Shown here one piece after another: positions 7,746 through 16,829 of a stretch of 22,182 nt of DNA. The DNA comes from JALYUA01 sp038203955 (GTDB lineage: Bacteria; Acidobacteriota; Thermoanaerobaculia; UBA5066; Gp7-AA6). The notes below the pieces were generated by a model. It was not told the origin of the DNA, did no database searches, and worked only from the letters and a program-made list of their open reading frames with translations. Every line of letters begins with the position of its first letter. Positions within the stretch are counted from its first letter, which is position 1. The stretch spans positions 1-22,182 of the forward strand of contig JBBRDK010000056.1 of NCBI GenBank assembly GCA_038203955.1, in the 5' to 3' direction. Both the position numbers and the translations under genes were made by a program.

Positions 7746-9108
7746 GGCGGGTCAGAACGACCGGGAGCGTCCTCAAGAGGATCGCCAGATCGAGCCCGAA
7801 AGACCAGTTATTCAAGTAGGCCAGATCGTAGCGCAGCTTGATCTCGGGCTCCGTCGAGTAGTCCCCGGAGATCTGCGCGAGGCCCGTCAGCCCCGGCCGG
7901 ACCGAGTGCCGGAGCGAGTACCCGGCGACGCGGCGGGAGAACCGCTCCGTGAACTCGGGGCGCTCCGGCCGCGGACCGACGAGGCTCATGTCGCCGCGGA
8001 GGACGTTCCAGAGCTGAGGAATCTCGTCGACGCGCATCGCGCGCAGGAGGCGGCCGACAAAGGTCACCCGCGGATCTCCGGGAGCGGAGAGCACCGCCCC
8101 CGTCTCGATCTCCGCGCCGGCGCGCATCGTCCGCAGCTTCCACAGCGAGAAGCCGAGGCCGTCCTTGCCGACGCGGCGCTGGCGGTAGAACGGCCCCCCG
8201 CGCGACGTCGACAGCACCAGGACCGCGGCGAGCGCGAGAAAGGGAAGCGCGGCGAGGAGCAGCACGAAGGCGCCGGCGACGTCGAACGCGCGCTTGGCGC
8301 CCGCCGGAACCCCTTCGAGCGGACGCAGCTTCGCCTCGAGCAGCGGAAGATCTCCGACGATCCGGAATCGCAGCCGCCCGATCATGGTCTCGAAGGGCGA
8401 GGGCCAGACCAGCAGGTCCGCATCGCCCTCGCGCGGCAGGACCTCGCCGATCCGGTCCCGCCAGCTGGTCTCCTCGGGGGTCAGAATGATCTCGTCCGCT
8501 TCGACGCGCCGGGCGGCCTCGGCCAGGTCGGCGAGGGCTCCCACGCGCTCCACTCCCGGAATCGAGCTCTCCGAATCGGCCACGAGCCCCACGACCTCGA
8601 CCCCGGACCAGGGGTGCCGGCGGATCGTGTCCGCGATCAGAAGGGCGGCGGGCCCCGTCCCGACGATCAGGGCGCGCCGTCGCGGCTGAGGAAACAGACG
8701 CTCGAGCAGGATGCGCCAGAGCGCGACCATCGCGCCGTTTACCAGGACGTAGAGGACGAGGACCGACCGGGGGAAGGCGTACGCCTGCGCGAACGCGAGA
8801 AAGAAGATCGCCGAGAGGGCCAGGAGCTGGAAGAAGAGCGCCGGAATCAGGAGGCGCCCGAGCGGATCCCGGAAGCGCTCCCTCGCGCCGTAGAGGCCGA
8901 AGAGCGACAGCGAGATCCCCTGCGCCGCGGCGACCAGGAGCACGTTGGCGGGAGTGAACTGGACGTTCCGCGCCGGCAGCAGGGTTTCCGTGCCGGGGAT
9001 CCAGACGCGCGTCCGGATCCAGAACGCGAACGCGAGCGCCGCGATCGCGATCGCGATGTCTCCCGCCAGAGCGGTCGCGCGGAAGTGGGAGTGCAAGGGA
9101 CCGCTCAC
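7735..9108 (-). CDS. Exopolysaccharide-type polyprenyl glycosylphosphotransferase (WbaP/WcaJ family initiating transferase)
   Basis: This enzyme moves a sugar-1-phosphate onto undecaprenyl phosphate, the first committed step of O-antigen or capsule assembly. The 457-residue protein has several N-terminal membrane helices (about 12-130), a Rossmann-like central domain beginning ALIVGTGPAALLIAD (146-160), another hydrophobic helix at about 281-300 and the C-terminal catalytic domain: FYRQRRVGKDG (307-317), SLWKLRTM (321-328), DEIPQLWNVLRGDMSLVGPR (361-380), VRPGLTGLAQISGDYS (403-418). The length and domain order are typical of PF13727/PF02397 proteins. The start is GTG at 9108, which overlaps the upstream stop as GTGA; a longer upstream reading has no homology-like content. 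It is the best single marker that this operon builds a lipid-linked polysaccharide. Sugar specificity cannot be read from the sequence. Confidence 0.95.
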   Translation of the reverse strand: MSGPLHSHFRATALAGDIAIAIAALAFAFWIRTRVWIPGTETLLPARNVQFTPANVLLVAAAQGISLSLFGLYGARERFRDPLGRLLIPALFFQLLALSAIFFLAFAQAYAFPRSVLVLYVLVNGAMVALWRILLERLFPQPRRRALIVGTGPAALLIADTIRRHPWSGVEVVGLVADSESSIPGVERVGALADLAEAARRVEADEIILTPEETSWRDRIGEVLPREGDADLLVWPSPFETMIGRLRFRIVGDLPLLEAKLRPLEGVPAGAKRAFDVAGAFVLLLAALPFLALAAVLVLSTSRGGPFYRQRRVGKDGLGFSLWKLRTMRAGAEIETGAVLSAPGDPRVTFVGRLLRAMRVDEIPQLWNVLRGDMSLVGPRPERPEFTERFSRRVAGYSLRHSVRPGLTGLAQISGDYSTEPEIKLRYDLAYLNNWSFGLDLAILLRTLPVVLTRRGI

Positions 9109-10250
9109 GATCGCGCCACCGGCTTCCAGGCCGGACGGCTGTACCCCGAGAGGCCCGCCGCCACGCCCGCCGCCAGAGCCAGGTTGATCACGGCGAAATA
9201 ATAGAGCGCACCCGCTCCGCCGCGCGGCGCCGGCAGCCGGAACCGTACCCAGAGGGCCGCGAGACCGGCGAGGCCGAGAACCGCGGCGCCCGCCGGACGC
9301 AGCGCGGAGCTTCCGAGCGCGGCGGCCGCGGACAGCAGAAAGAAGAGCGGCGAGAGCCAGCGAGCCGCCTTCCGCGACACAAAGACGAGGGAGAGGAGAG
9401 GACGTCGCGCCGCGTTCCACAGCCATCCCTCCCGCCGAAGCACCTGCCCGGCCCCGACGCCGATCCGGAACCGCCGCGATGTCTCGGCGCGTGCGTCCCG
9501 GCCGGCCCCTTCCCGCGCGACGGCGTCTCCCGCGAACACGACCGCGCCGCCGCGCCGGGCTACGCCGAGCGGGATCAGGAAGTCGTCCATCGATGTCGTG
9601 TCGGAGGGGAGCCTCGGGACTTCGCTCCGGCGGGCCGCGTAGATCGCGCCGTTCGCTCCCAGGCACACCCCGAGGCGGCCCTCGGCCTCTTTCAGGTCCG
9701 TCTCACGGTCCCAGAACGCGTTCTCCGGCGTGCCGGAATCGCCGTCGGGCGCCTCCAGGATCAGACGCCCGCAGGCGGCTCCCGCTCCGCCTCGCTCGAG
9801 CGCGCGGCAGAGCGCGCGGATCGCGCCCGGTTCGAAACGCGTGTTCGCGTCGGTGAAAACGAGAACCTCGGCGGAGGAGCCGGCCACGAGGTCGTTCAGC
9901 ACGCTCGCCTTGCCTCGCCGCTCGGGAAACTCGCGCACGGCGACCCGGGAACCGCCCGCGTCACGCGCCTGCTCCGCCGTCCGGTCGGCCGACCCGTCGC
10001 AGCCGATCGAGATCCGGTACTCGCCGTCCACCTCCTGGGCGAGCAGGTCCCGCACGCGATCCGCGATCACCCGCTCCTCGTCCGCCGCCGACACGAGAAC
10101 CTCGACGCTCGAGCGGGCCGGCACGCGGCCGGCGTCATCGGAGAACGACGCGCGCCGCGCCAGTCGACGCACGATCGGGGGGTAGGCGAGGTACGACCAG
10201 GCGGCGAGAAAAAGCGCGAGCGCCAGCAGGATGACGGGGAGGACCGTCAC
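9105..10250 (-). CDS. Membrane-associated glycosyltransferase family 2
   Basis: A 381-residue GT2 enzyme with an N-terminal membrane helix (about 4-23) and three or more C-terminal helices (about 297-370), the layout of polysaccharide-elongating GT2 proteins. Motifs: CDGSAD (84-89), RRGKASVLND (111-120), FTDANTRFEPGAI (132-144) with the metal-binding Asp134, CLGANGAIYAARR (196-208), DDF (222-224) and a QVLRR variant of the QxxRW acceptor motif (269-273). The start GTG at 10250 overlaps the upstream stop (GTGA, 10247-10250), and its own stop overlaps the next start in the same way. It probably adds a sugar to, or extends, the lipid-linked chain begun by the downstream glycosylphosphotransferase. 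Substrate unknown. Confidence 0.9.
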   Translation of the reverse strand: MTVLPVILLALALFLAAWSYLAYPPIVRRLARRASFSDDAGRVPARSSVEVLVSAADEERVIADRVRDLLAQEVDGEYRISIGCDGSADRTAEQARDAGGSRVAVREFPERRGKASVLNDLVAGSSAEVLVFTDANTRFEPGAIRALCRALERGGAGAACGRLILEAPDGDSGTPENAFWDRETDLKEAEGRLGVCLGANGAIYAARRSEVPRLPSDTTSMDDFLIPLGVARRGGAVVFAGDAVAREGAGRDARAETSRRFRIGVGAGQVLRREGWLWNAARRPLLSLVFVSRKAARWLSPLFFLLSAAAALGSSALRPAGAAVLGLAGLAALWVRFRLPAPRGGAGALYYFAVINLALAAGVAAGLSGYSRPAWKPVARS

Positions 10251-11428
10251 GCCCGGGCCCTCGCGATGAGCTCGGCGGCGAACGCCTCGCCGATCCGGGC
10301 CCAGTCGTACCTCCGCTCGACCCGGGCCCTCGCCGCGGCGGAAAGGCTCTCCCGCAGGGAAGGGTCGCGCAGGAGGCGGACGAGCGCGTCCGCGAAATCC
10401 GGGGGATCGTCCCGCAGCAGGATTTCGCGTTCCGGCTCGAGCTCCAGGCCCTCCGAGCCGACCGTCGTCGAGACCACGGGAACGCCGCAGGCCACCGCTT
10501 CGAGGATTTTCAGGCGGGTGCCGCCGCCCGCGCGCAGCGGAACGATCGCCGCGTCGGCGCGCGACCAGTGCGGGCGCGTGTCCCCGCCTTCGCCGAGGAA
10601 CTTCCACTCGGGGGCCCGGCGCATCAGCGAGGCCGGCGCTCCGCGCCCGAGGACCTCGACACGGGCCTCCGGCGCCGCCGCCCGCACGAGCGGCCAGACG
10701 CGGTCGGCGAACCAGCGCAGGCCCTCCGCGTTCGGGGGCCACGAGAGATCCCCAACGAAGAGGAGGAGCCCGCCACCGGGGCGGGCCGGACGGAAGTCGT
10801 AGCGGGAGAGATCCACGGCGTTGGGAATCACCACGGGCGAGGCCGCCGGCGCAAGCCTCAGCAGCTCCGACGCGTCGGGGACCGAGACGCAGGAGGCCCC
10901 GTCCGCGCGGGTCAGAAGCATCGTCTCGAACGCGCGCACGCGCGGGGCCTGGAGCCCGGCGAAGGCGCGGAGCGGCAGGCTCGACGCGGTCTCCGACATC
11001 CGCTCCCAGATCGTGGAATCCAGGTTGTGAAAGTCGACCCAGGACGGCCTTCCGCGGCCGAGAGCGAGGGGACCCACGTGGTACGAGTGGGCGAGGATCC
11101 AGGCGGGACGCTCGCGCGCCGCCTCGCGGGACAGCCGCGCGCGCATCCTCGCGGACTGATACAGCCTCGGGGAGTACGGGCCTCCGAGGATGAGACTCGC
11201 CGCGGCCGCCTGCGCCCGACGGACCGCGCGGGGCAGCTGGGAAAACTCCTCCACGTCCACCCCTTCCGGATACTCCGCGGCCCCCGTCAGGTGCGGGGCG
11301 CGCAGAACGAACGCCCGGACGCGAAACGAGCCCGTGAGCGCGCGTATCAGGTGAAAGTTGCGGATGGCGAGGCCGTCGCGCGTCGGATGCGTCGGCCGGG
11401 GAAGCACCGAGAACAGAAGCGGCTTCAT
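10247..11428 (-). CDS. Glycosyltransferase, GT-B fold, group 1 (GT4-like)
   Basis: A 393-residue cytoplasmic GT-B glycosyltransferase. The N-terminal domain shows PRPTHPTRDGLAIRNFHLI (10-28), typical of sugar transferases linked to exopolysaccharide loci. The C-terminal donor domain has LLFVGDLSWPPNAEGLRWF (222-240) and VPLRAGGGTRLKILEAVACG (296-315), including the conserved Glu310 that contacts the nucleotide sugar. It is the first gene of the minus-strand operon and overlaps the next by 4 bp. ATG at 11428 has no Shine-Dalgarno; a TATACT hexamer lies 11 bp upstream, suggesting a very short leader. The overall pattern resembles PEP-CTERM/EpsH-associated sugar transferases, but that is an impression only. 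Donor and acceptor are unknown. Confidence 0.92.
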   Translation of the reverse strand: MKPLLFSVLPRPTHPTRDGLAIRNFHLIRALTGSFRVRAFVLRAPHLTGAAEYPEGVDVEEFSQLPRAVRRAQAAAASLILGGPYSPRLYQSARMRARLSREAARERPAWILAHSYHVGPLALGRGRPSWVDFHNLDSTIWERMSETASSLPLRAFAGLQAPRVRAFETMLLTRADGASCVSVPDASELLRLAPAASPVVIPNAVDLSRYDFRPARPGGGLLLFVGDLSWPPNAEGLRWFADRVWPLVRAAAPEARVEVLGRGAPASLMRRAPEWKFLGEGGDTRPHWSRADAAIVPLRAGGGTRLKILEAVACGVPVVSTTVGSEGLELEPEREILLRDDPPDFADALVRLLRDPSLRESLSAAARARVERRYDWARIGEAFAAELIARARA

Positions 11429-11439
11429 GGGGAAACGCG

Positions 11440-11445
11440 AGTATA
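11440..11445 (-). promoter_or_regulatory. Possible -10 element of the glycosyltransferase operon
   Basis: TATACT on the minus strand ends 11 bp before the ATG at 11428. If it is used, the transcript would have only a few leader bases. No clear -35 box. Confidence 0.35.
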
Positions 11446-11460
11446 GGGAGAAGACGGGCG

Positions 11461-11474
11461 GGAATCGGGAATCG
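11461..11474. repeat. Short heptamer repeat, GGAATCG x2
   Basis: Two exact tandem 7-bp units, the reverse complement of CGATTCC that flanks the 56-bp elements. Too short to stand alone, but it belongs to the same family as the flanks of copies A, B and C. Confidence 0.5.
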
Positions 11475-11650
11475 ACGTGAGGAGTTCGAGCCGGTGCGTA
11501 TTTACGGCATCCATCGGTTGAATCGAGGGAGCACCGTACCTTGCCACATTCGCGTTCCCGCCCATTACGGCTACGACGCGATCAGACAAAGAGGGAAAAG
11601 AGTGACCGACGGACCGGGCGGTCGCGGCCAGGACGCTCAGGCTCCCCTTT

Positions 11651-11664
11651 CGTTTCCCGTTTCC
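11651..11664. repeat. Short heptamer repeat, CGTTTCC x2, abutting element copy C
   Basis: Two tandem CGTTTCC units followed by CGATC lie directly left of the element at 11669. A CGATTCC unit follows on its right side, so copy C is bracketed by CGNTTCC heptamers. Confidence 0.55.
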
Positions 11665-11668
11665 CGAT

Positions 11669-11724
11669 CTAGTTGACCGCGGAGTACCGCGGCCGTCTCG
11701 CTCCCGTTGGTCGCTCGGCTCCCG
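11669..11724 (+). repeat. Copy C of the 56-bp interspersed element
   Basis: Identical to 4911-4966 across all 56 bases, including the CCGCGG-AGTA-CCGCGG hairpin. It lies downstream of the groEL terminator and upstream of the glycosyltransferase operon, in the opposite orientation to both. Confidence 0.9.
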
Positions 11725-11750
11725 ATTCCCGGCCCCCTCGGGGCGATGAG

Positions 11751-11787
11751 CACGCAAAAGAAAAGGCCCCGGCGTCGAGCCGGGGCC
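11751..11787 (-). terminator. Intrinsic terminator of groESL
   Basis: On the minus strand a perfect 9-bp stem GGCCCCGGC / GCCGGGGCC with a 5-base loop (plus coordinates 11765-11773 and 11779-11787) is followed by TTTTCTTTTG. It begins 25 bp past the groEL stop, as expected for a rho-independent terminator. Confidence 0.9.
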
Positions 11788-11812
11788 GAAATTTACGAAA
11801 CGGGTCGATCGA

Positions 11813-13456
<1,644 letters not shown>

Positions 13457-13506
13457 ATTTTCTGTCTCCGTTTATCTCTTAATCGGTTTCCGTGACTGTC
13501 GAGTGC

Positions 13507-13797
13507 TTATTTTTCGACGACGGCGAGAACTTCGTCCTCGCGCAGGATGAGGTGCTCCTCGTCGTCGATCTTGATCTCCGTCCCGGCGTACTTGCCGATC
13601 AGGATGCGGTCGCCCTTCTTGACGTCTAAAGGAAGCTGCTTGCCTTCCTCGTTGATCTTCCCCTTGCCGACGGCGACGACCTCGGCCTCCATGGGCTTTT
13701 CCTTGGCCGTGTCGGGGATGATGATGCCGCCCTTGCGGGTCTCCGTGGTCTCGAGACGCTTGACGAGAATGCGGTCGTACAGCGGTCGAATCTTCAT
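13507..13797 (-). CDS. groES: GroES, 10-kDa co-chaperonin
   Basis: GroES is the heptameric lid that caps GroEL and encloses substrate. The 96-residue protein shows RPLYDRILVKRLE (4-16), the mobile loop ETRKGGIIIPDTAKEKP (19-35), and GKYAGTEIKIDDEEHLILRE near the C-terminus, with normal length. GGAGG lies 6 bases before ATG at 13797, the clearest ribosome-binding site in the window. It is the first gene of the groESL operon, with a CIRCE operator 70 bp upstream. Confidence 0.99.
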   Translation of the reverse strand: MKIRPLYDRILVKRLETTETRKGGIIIPDTAKEKPMEAEVVAVGKGKINEEGKQLPLDVKKGDRILIGKYAGTEIKIDDEEHLILREDEVLAVVEK

Positions 13798-13803
13798 TCT
13801 TTT

Positions 13804-13808
13804 CCTCC
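13804..13808 (-). promoter_or_regulatory. Ribosome binding site of groES
   Basis: Perfect GGAGG on the minus strand, 6 bases from the groES ATG. Most operon-leading genes in the window lack such a site, so this marks groES as strongly translated. Confidence 0.85.
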
Positions 13809-13866
13809 AGTTACCCTTCTGAGATTGCCGGGAAGACCCTCGGTGGTGCCCGGCGGAGATTGGATA

Positions 13867-13893
13867 TTAGCACTCCTCGCCATCGAGTGCTAG
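13867..13893 (-). promoter_or_regulatory. CIRCE operator (HrcA binding site) of groESL
   Basis: TTAGCACTC, nine bases, then GAGTGCTAG: the CIRCE inverted repeat with one mismatch at the outermost base. It lies 70 bp upstream of groES. By established knowledge of the family, HrcA binds here and represses groESL until heat or misfolded protein titrates GroEL. AT-rich sequence at about 13917-13940 may hold the promoter, but I cannot assign -35/-10 boxes with confidence. Confidence 0.95.
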
Positions 13894-14073
13894 TACCCAC
13901 AATGACTTCGGTTAAGCGCTTTATTTTAAGCCATTTATTGGCGTGCGAGACTCGTCCTACCGGACGCTTCGGACGCCGTTTTCCGCGCTTATGAACGAAG
14001 AAAACTGGCCGGTTCCGGGGACGGCGGGAGCCCGCGTCCATTCGGGGGGCGGGGTATCGTCGCAAACCGATCC

Positions 14074-15063
14074 ATGAACTCGGAAAGCTGGAAAGGCCGC
14101 GACGTCCTGATCACCGGCGGCCTCGGCTTCATCGGATCCAACCTCGCGATCCGGCTCGTCCGCGAAGGCGCCCGCGTCACGCTCTGCGACGCGATGATCG
14201 AGGGCTACGGCGGCAATCGGGCGAACATCCGGGAGATCGCGTCCGACGTCTCCGTCGTCATCGCCGACGTGCGCGACGAATCGGCCATGGGAGAGCTCGT
14301 CGCGGAGCGGGACGTCGTGTTTCATCTGGCGGCGCAGGTCTCGCACGTGATGTCTCTCTCGAACCCGTACCCCGACATCGACATCAACATCAAGGGGACC
14401 GCCGCCGTCCTCGAGGCGTGCCGGAAGCGGAATCCGCACGCCGTCGTCGTCCGGTCTGGAACCCGAGGGCAGTACGGTCCCGCGGTCCGGCTCCCCGTTT
14501 CGGAGGAGGCGCCCTCGGATCCCCGCGGCCTCTACGAGATCTCGCAGCTCACCGCGGAAATGATCTGCCGGACGTACACGCGAATCCACCGCATCCGGAC
14601 GGTCCCGCTGCGCCTGACCAACATCTACGGTCCGCGGGCGCAGATGCGCCACTCACATTTCGGCGTCGTCAACTGGTTCGTCAGGCTGGCGCTCGCGGGC
14701 GAGTCGATTCCGATCTTCGGCTCCGGGCAGATTCTCCGGGACTTTCTCTACGTCGACGATTGCGTCGAAGCGCTCCTGAAGGCCGCCGCGGAGCCATCGG
14801 CCGTGGGCGAGATCTTGAACGTCGGCAACGACCGGTCGGGAACCTTCCTCGAAGTCGCGCAGATCCTGCAGGAATTGGTGCCCGGCACCGAAATGCGGTT
14901 CACCGACTTCACGCCCGAGAGGCGCGCGCAGGAGCCCGGCGACTTCGTCTCGGACATCTCGAAGATCCGGCGCATGCTCGGATGGAGCCCCGCCGTCGAC
15001 CTCCCGGAAGGGCTCGCCAGAACGGTGGAGTTCTACCGGGAACGGAAAAACGACTATTTCTAG
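14074..15063 (+). CDS. Extended SDR NAD-dependent epimerase/dehydratase with altered YxxxK
   Basis: A 329-residue nucleotide-sugar-type enzyme. It has the NAD-binding GGLGFIG (15-21), ADVRD (64-68), HLAAQVSH (84-91), RSGTRGQYG at the usual Ser/Thr site (127-135), PLRLTNIYGPR (178-188) and RDFLYVDD (222-229). The catalytic YxxxK reads YEISQ (154-158), so the lysine is glutamine; the tyrosine is kept. Closest in pattern to a bacterial SDR group with the LTNxYGPR ... RDFxYVDD layout and a variable active site. It diverges from groES; ATG at 14074 has no Shine-Dalgarno but TATCGT lies 13 bp upstream. With the sugar aminotransferase and acyltransferase downstream it probably helps make an unusual sugar for the polysaccharide. 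The reaction cannot be predicted. Confidence 0.88.
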   Translation: MNSESWKGRDVLITGGLGFIGSNLAIRLVREGARVTLCDAMIEGYGGNRANIREIASDVSVVIADVRDESAMGELVAERDVVFHLAAQVSHVMSLSNPYPDIDINIKGTAAVLEACRKRNPHAVVVRSGTRGQYGPAVRLPVSEEAPSDPRGLYEISQLTAEMICRTYTRIHRIRTVPLRLTNIYGPRAQMRHSHFGVVNWFVRLALAGESIPIFGSGQILRDFLYVDDCVEALLKAAAEPSAVGEILNVGNDRSGTFLEVAQILQELVPGTEMRFTDFTPERRAQEPGDFVSDISKIRRMLGWSPAVDLPEGLARTVEFYRERKNDYF

Positions 15064-15071
15064 CCCGTCAC

Positions 15072-15120
15072 CTCTGAACTCTGAACTCTCAACTCTGAAC
15101 TCTCGACTTTCAACTTCTCA
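15072..15120. repeat. Heptamer array, CTCTGAA/CTCTCAA type (7 units in phase)
   Basis: Units CTCTGAA, CTCTGAA, CTCTCAA, CTCTGAA, CTCTCGA, CTTTCAA, CTTCTCA, all in phase, occupy most of the 72-bp spacer between the SDR gene and the acyltransferase gene. Confidence 0.88.
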
Positions 15121-15135
15121 TAAGCTAACGCACCG

Positions 15136-15699
15136 ATGATTTCGATCCATCCGACGGCGCTGGTCGCCTCCGCCCGCATTGGAGAGGGCACCCGGATCTG
15201 GGCGTTCGTCAACGTGCTTGAAGGCGCGACGATCGGGCGAGATTGCAACATCTGCGATCGGTGCTTCATCGAAAACGACGTCATCGTGGGAGACCGCGTC
15301 ACGGTGAAGTGCGGCGTGTCTCTCTGGGACGGCGTGCGTCTCGAAAATGACGTCTTCGTCGGGCCGGACGTCACGTTCTCGAACGACCCGCGCCCCCGCA
15401 GCGGCGTGCATCTTTCCTCCTTCCCCCGGACCCTGGTCCGGACGGGCGCTTCGCTCGGCTCGGGCGCGGTCCTCTTGCCCGGCATCACGATCGGGCGCTG
15501 GGCCATGGTCGGCGCCGGCGCCGTCGTCACCCGCGACGTCGGCGATTTTGTCCTCGTCTACGGGAATCCGGCGCGCCAGAGGGACTGGGTCTGCCGCTGC
15601 GCGAGGGCCCTCGCCTTCGACGGGGATCGGGCGGCATGTCTGTGCGGCCGGGCGTTCCTCCGCAACGGGGCGGGCGGCGTGCGCGAGGAGGCGGCGTGA
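15136..15699 (+). CDS. Left-handed beta-helix sugar N-acyltransferase (WbpD/WlbB/FdtC-like)
   Basis: A 187-residue hexapeptide-repeat transferase expected to N-acetylate the 3-amino group of a nucleotide-activated sugar using acetyl-CoA. Repeats run over residues 1-140 as [LIV]-G-x4 turns (for example ARIGEGTRIWAFVNV, DVFVGPDVTFSNDPRPR, LPGITIGRWAMVGAGAVV). The FSNDPRPR loop (81-88) and VYGNPAR near residue 141 are typical of the 3-amino-sugar acetyltransferase group. The C-terminus carries CxC (153, 155) and CxCG (168-171), a possible metal knuckle also seen in relatives. The stop overlaps the aminotransferase GTG (GTGA). ATG at 15136 follows the heptamer array and has no clear ribosome site. 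The acyl group and exact sugar are inferred from family and neighbour. Confidence 0.88.
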   Translation: MISIHPTALVASARIGEGTRIWAFVNVLEGATIGRDCNICDRCFIENDVIVGDRVTVKCGVSLWDGVRLENDVFVGPDVTFSNDPRPRSGVHLSSFPRTLVRTGASLGSGAVLLPGITIGRWAMVGAGAVVTRDVGDFVLVYGNPARQRDWVCRCARALAFDGDRAACLCGRAFLRNGAGGVREEAA

Positions 15700-16829
15700 G
15701 CCCCTCCGCCGCCCGCTCGTCCATTCGCGTCCCCTTCGCGGATTTCGCGGGCGCCTATGCGGCCCGCCGGAGGGAGATCGACGAGGCAGTCGCGCGCGTG
15801 ATCTCCAGCGGCTCGTTCATCCTCGGTCCGGAGGTCGAGGCTTTCGAAGGCGCCTTCTCCCGCTTCCTGGGAGTCGACCACGTGGTCGGCTGCGGGAACG
15901 GAACCGAGGCGATCGCTCTCATGCTGCAGGCCGTCGGCGCGGGCCCGGACGACGAGGTCGTGGTGCCGGCCAACGCGTGCGTCCCGGTCGCCGCGGGCGT
16001 CCGCCTCTCCGGCGCGCGCCTACGGCTCGCGGACGTCGACACCGCGACGCTCACGCTCGACCCCGCCGCCGTCGATCGCGCCGCCGGACCGCGGACGCGG
16101 TTCGTGCTCGCGGTGCACCTCTACGGGGGCGTCGCCGATCTCGACGGCCTGGAGACGGTGGCCGCGCGCCGCGGGCTGACGCTTCTCGAAGACTGCGCGC
16201 AGAGCCACGGGGCCGCCTGGAAGGGGCGCCGGACCGGCTCTTTCGGCGCCGCCGCCGCGTTCTCCTTCTACCCGACGAAGAACCTCGGAGCCTTCGGGGA
16301 CGGGGGCGCGGTCGCGACCCGCGATCCCGGGATCGCGCGCCGGCTCCGTTCTCTGCGCCAGTACGGCTGGTCCCGCCGCGATTTCTCGGAAACGGAAGGC
16401 CGCAACTCGCGCCTCGACGAGCTGCAGGCCGCGATCCTCAGCGCGAAGCTTCCCGCCCTCGAAGAAGACAACGCCCGGCGGCGCGACGTGGCAGCCCTCT
16501 ACGACGAGGCGCTCGCGGATCTGCCGTTGACGCTTCTCTCCGCGCGCCCGGGCAGCGCTACCGCGGCGCACCTCTATCCCGTCCGAAGCGACCGGCGGGA
16601 CGGGCTGCGTGTGGCGCTCGAGGCCGCCGGCGTCGAAACGAGTATCCACTATCCGACGCCGCTCCATCTCCAGCCCGCCTACGAATTCCTGGGCCACCGC
16701 CGCGGGGATTTTCCCGTCTCGGAGCAGGCGGCGGAGACCGTGCTGTCGCTTCCCCTCCACGCGCATCTGACGGCCGCGCACGTCGACGCCGTCGTCTCCT
16801 CGATCCGCGGTTTCTTCGGGGCGGCATGA
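15696..16829 (+). CDS. DegT/DnrJ/EryC1/StrS-type PLP-dependent sugar aminotransferase
   Basis: This enzyme transfers an amino group from glutamate to a keto-sugar nucleotide, making an amino sugar. The 377-residue protein has SGSFILGPEVEAFE (38-51), GCGNGTEAI (65-73), EDCAQSHGA (165-173) with PLP-contacting Asp166 and Gln169, the Schiff-base Lys195 in FYPTKNLGAFGDGG, and RNSRLDELQAAIL (236-248), all typical of the family at normal length. The start is GTG at 15696, overlapping the acyltransferase stop. Coupling to a hexapeptide N-acyltransferase suggests the pair makes a 3-acetamido-3-deoxy sugar (FdtB/FdtC or WbpE/WbpD logic). No keto-isomerase or WbpB-like dehydrogenase is in the window, so the keto substrate must be made elsewhere or by the upstream SDR enzyme. 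Confidence 0.94.
   Translation: MSPSAARSSIRVPFADFAGAYAARRREIDEAVARVISSGSFILGPEVEAFEGAFSRFLGVDHVVGCGNGTEAIALMLQAVGAGPDDEVVVPANACVPVAAGVRLSGARLRLADVDTATLTLDPAAVDRAAGPRTRFVLAVHLYGGVADLDGLETVAARRGLTLLEDCAQSHGAAWKGRRTGSFGAAAAFSFYPTKNLGAFGDGGAVATRDPGIARRLRSLRQYGWSRRDFSETEGRNSRLDELQAAILSAKLPALEEDNARRRDVAALYDEALADLPLTLLSARPGSATAAHLYPVRSDRRDGLRVALEAAGVETSIHYPTPLHLQPAYEFLGHRRGDFPVSEQAAETVLSLPLHAHLTAAHVDAVVSSIRGFFGAA

Larger units (their letters stand above)
11429..11812. other. 384-bp gene-free spacer between groEL and the glycosyltransferase operon
   Basis: The spacer holds, from left to right, a possible TATACT -10 element for the glycosyltransferase gene (11440-11445, minus), two GGAATCG heptamers, about 170 bp with no recognisable feature, two CGTTTCC heptamers, element copy C and the groEL terminator. 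Open frames through it cross the repeat and the terminator and show no protein-like composition. I find no RNA gene in it. Confidence 0.6.

Noticed and set aside
9437..9445. QVLRR in the membrane GT2 as a broken QxxRW motif
   Set aside because: Non-cellulose-type GT2 enzymes of this layout often vary here, so it is not strong evidence of altered function.
7735..9666. A long N-terminal extension of the glycosylphosphotransferase
   Set aside because: The extra about 185 codons are antisense-like in composition and overlap the upstream glycosyltransferase; GTG at 9108 gives the normal family length and a GTGA overlap.
11425..11757. A 110-codon minus-strand frame in the groEL-glycosyltransferase spacer
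   Set aside because: It crosses element copy C and overlaps the next gene's start; similar peptide (REPSDQRERDG) appears wherever the DNA element occurs and is frameshifted in copy A, so the DNA, not a peptide, is what repeats.
13950..14070. Possible small gene or RNA between groES and the SDR gene
   Set aside because: No protein-like frame with a start and no hairpin or tRNA-like structure that I could support beyond the CIRCE site.
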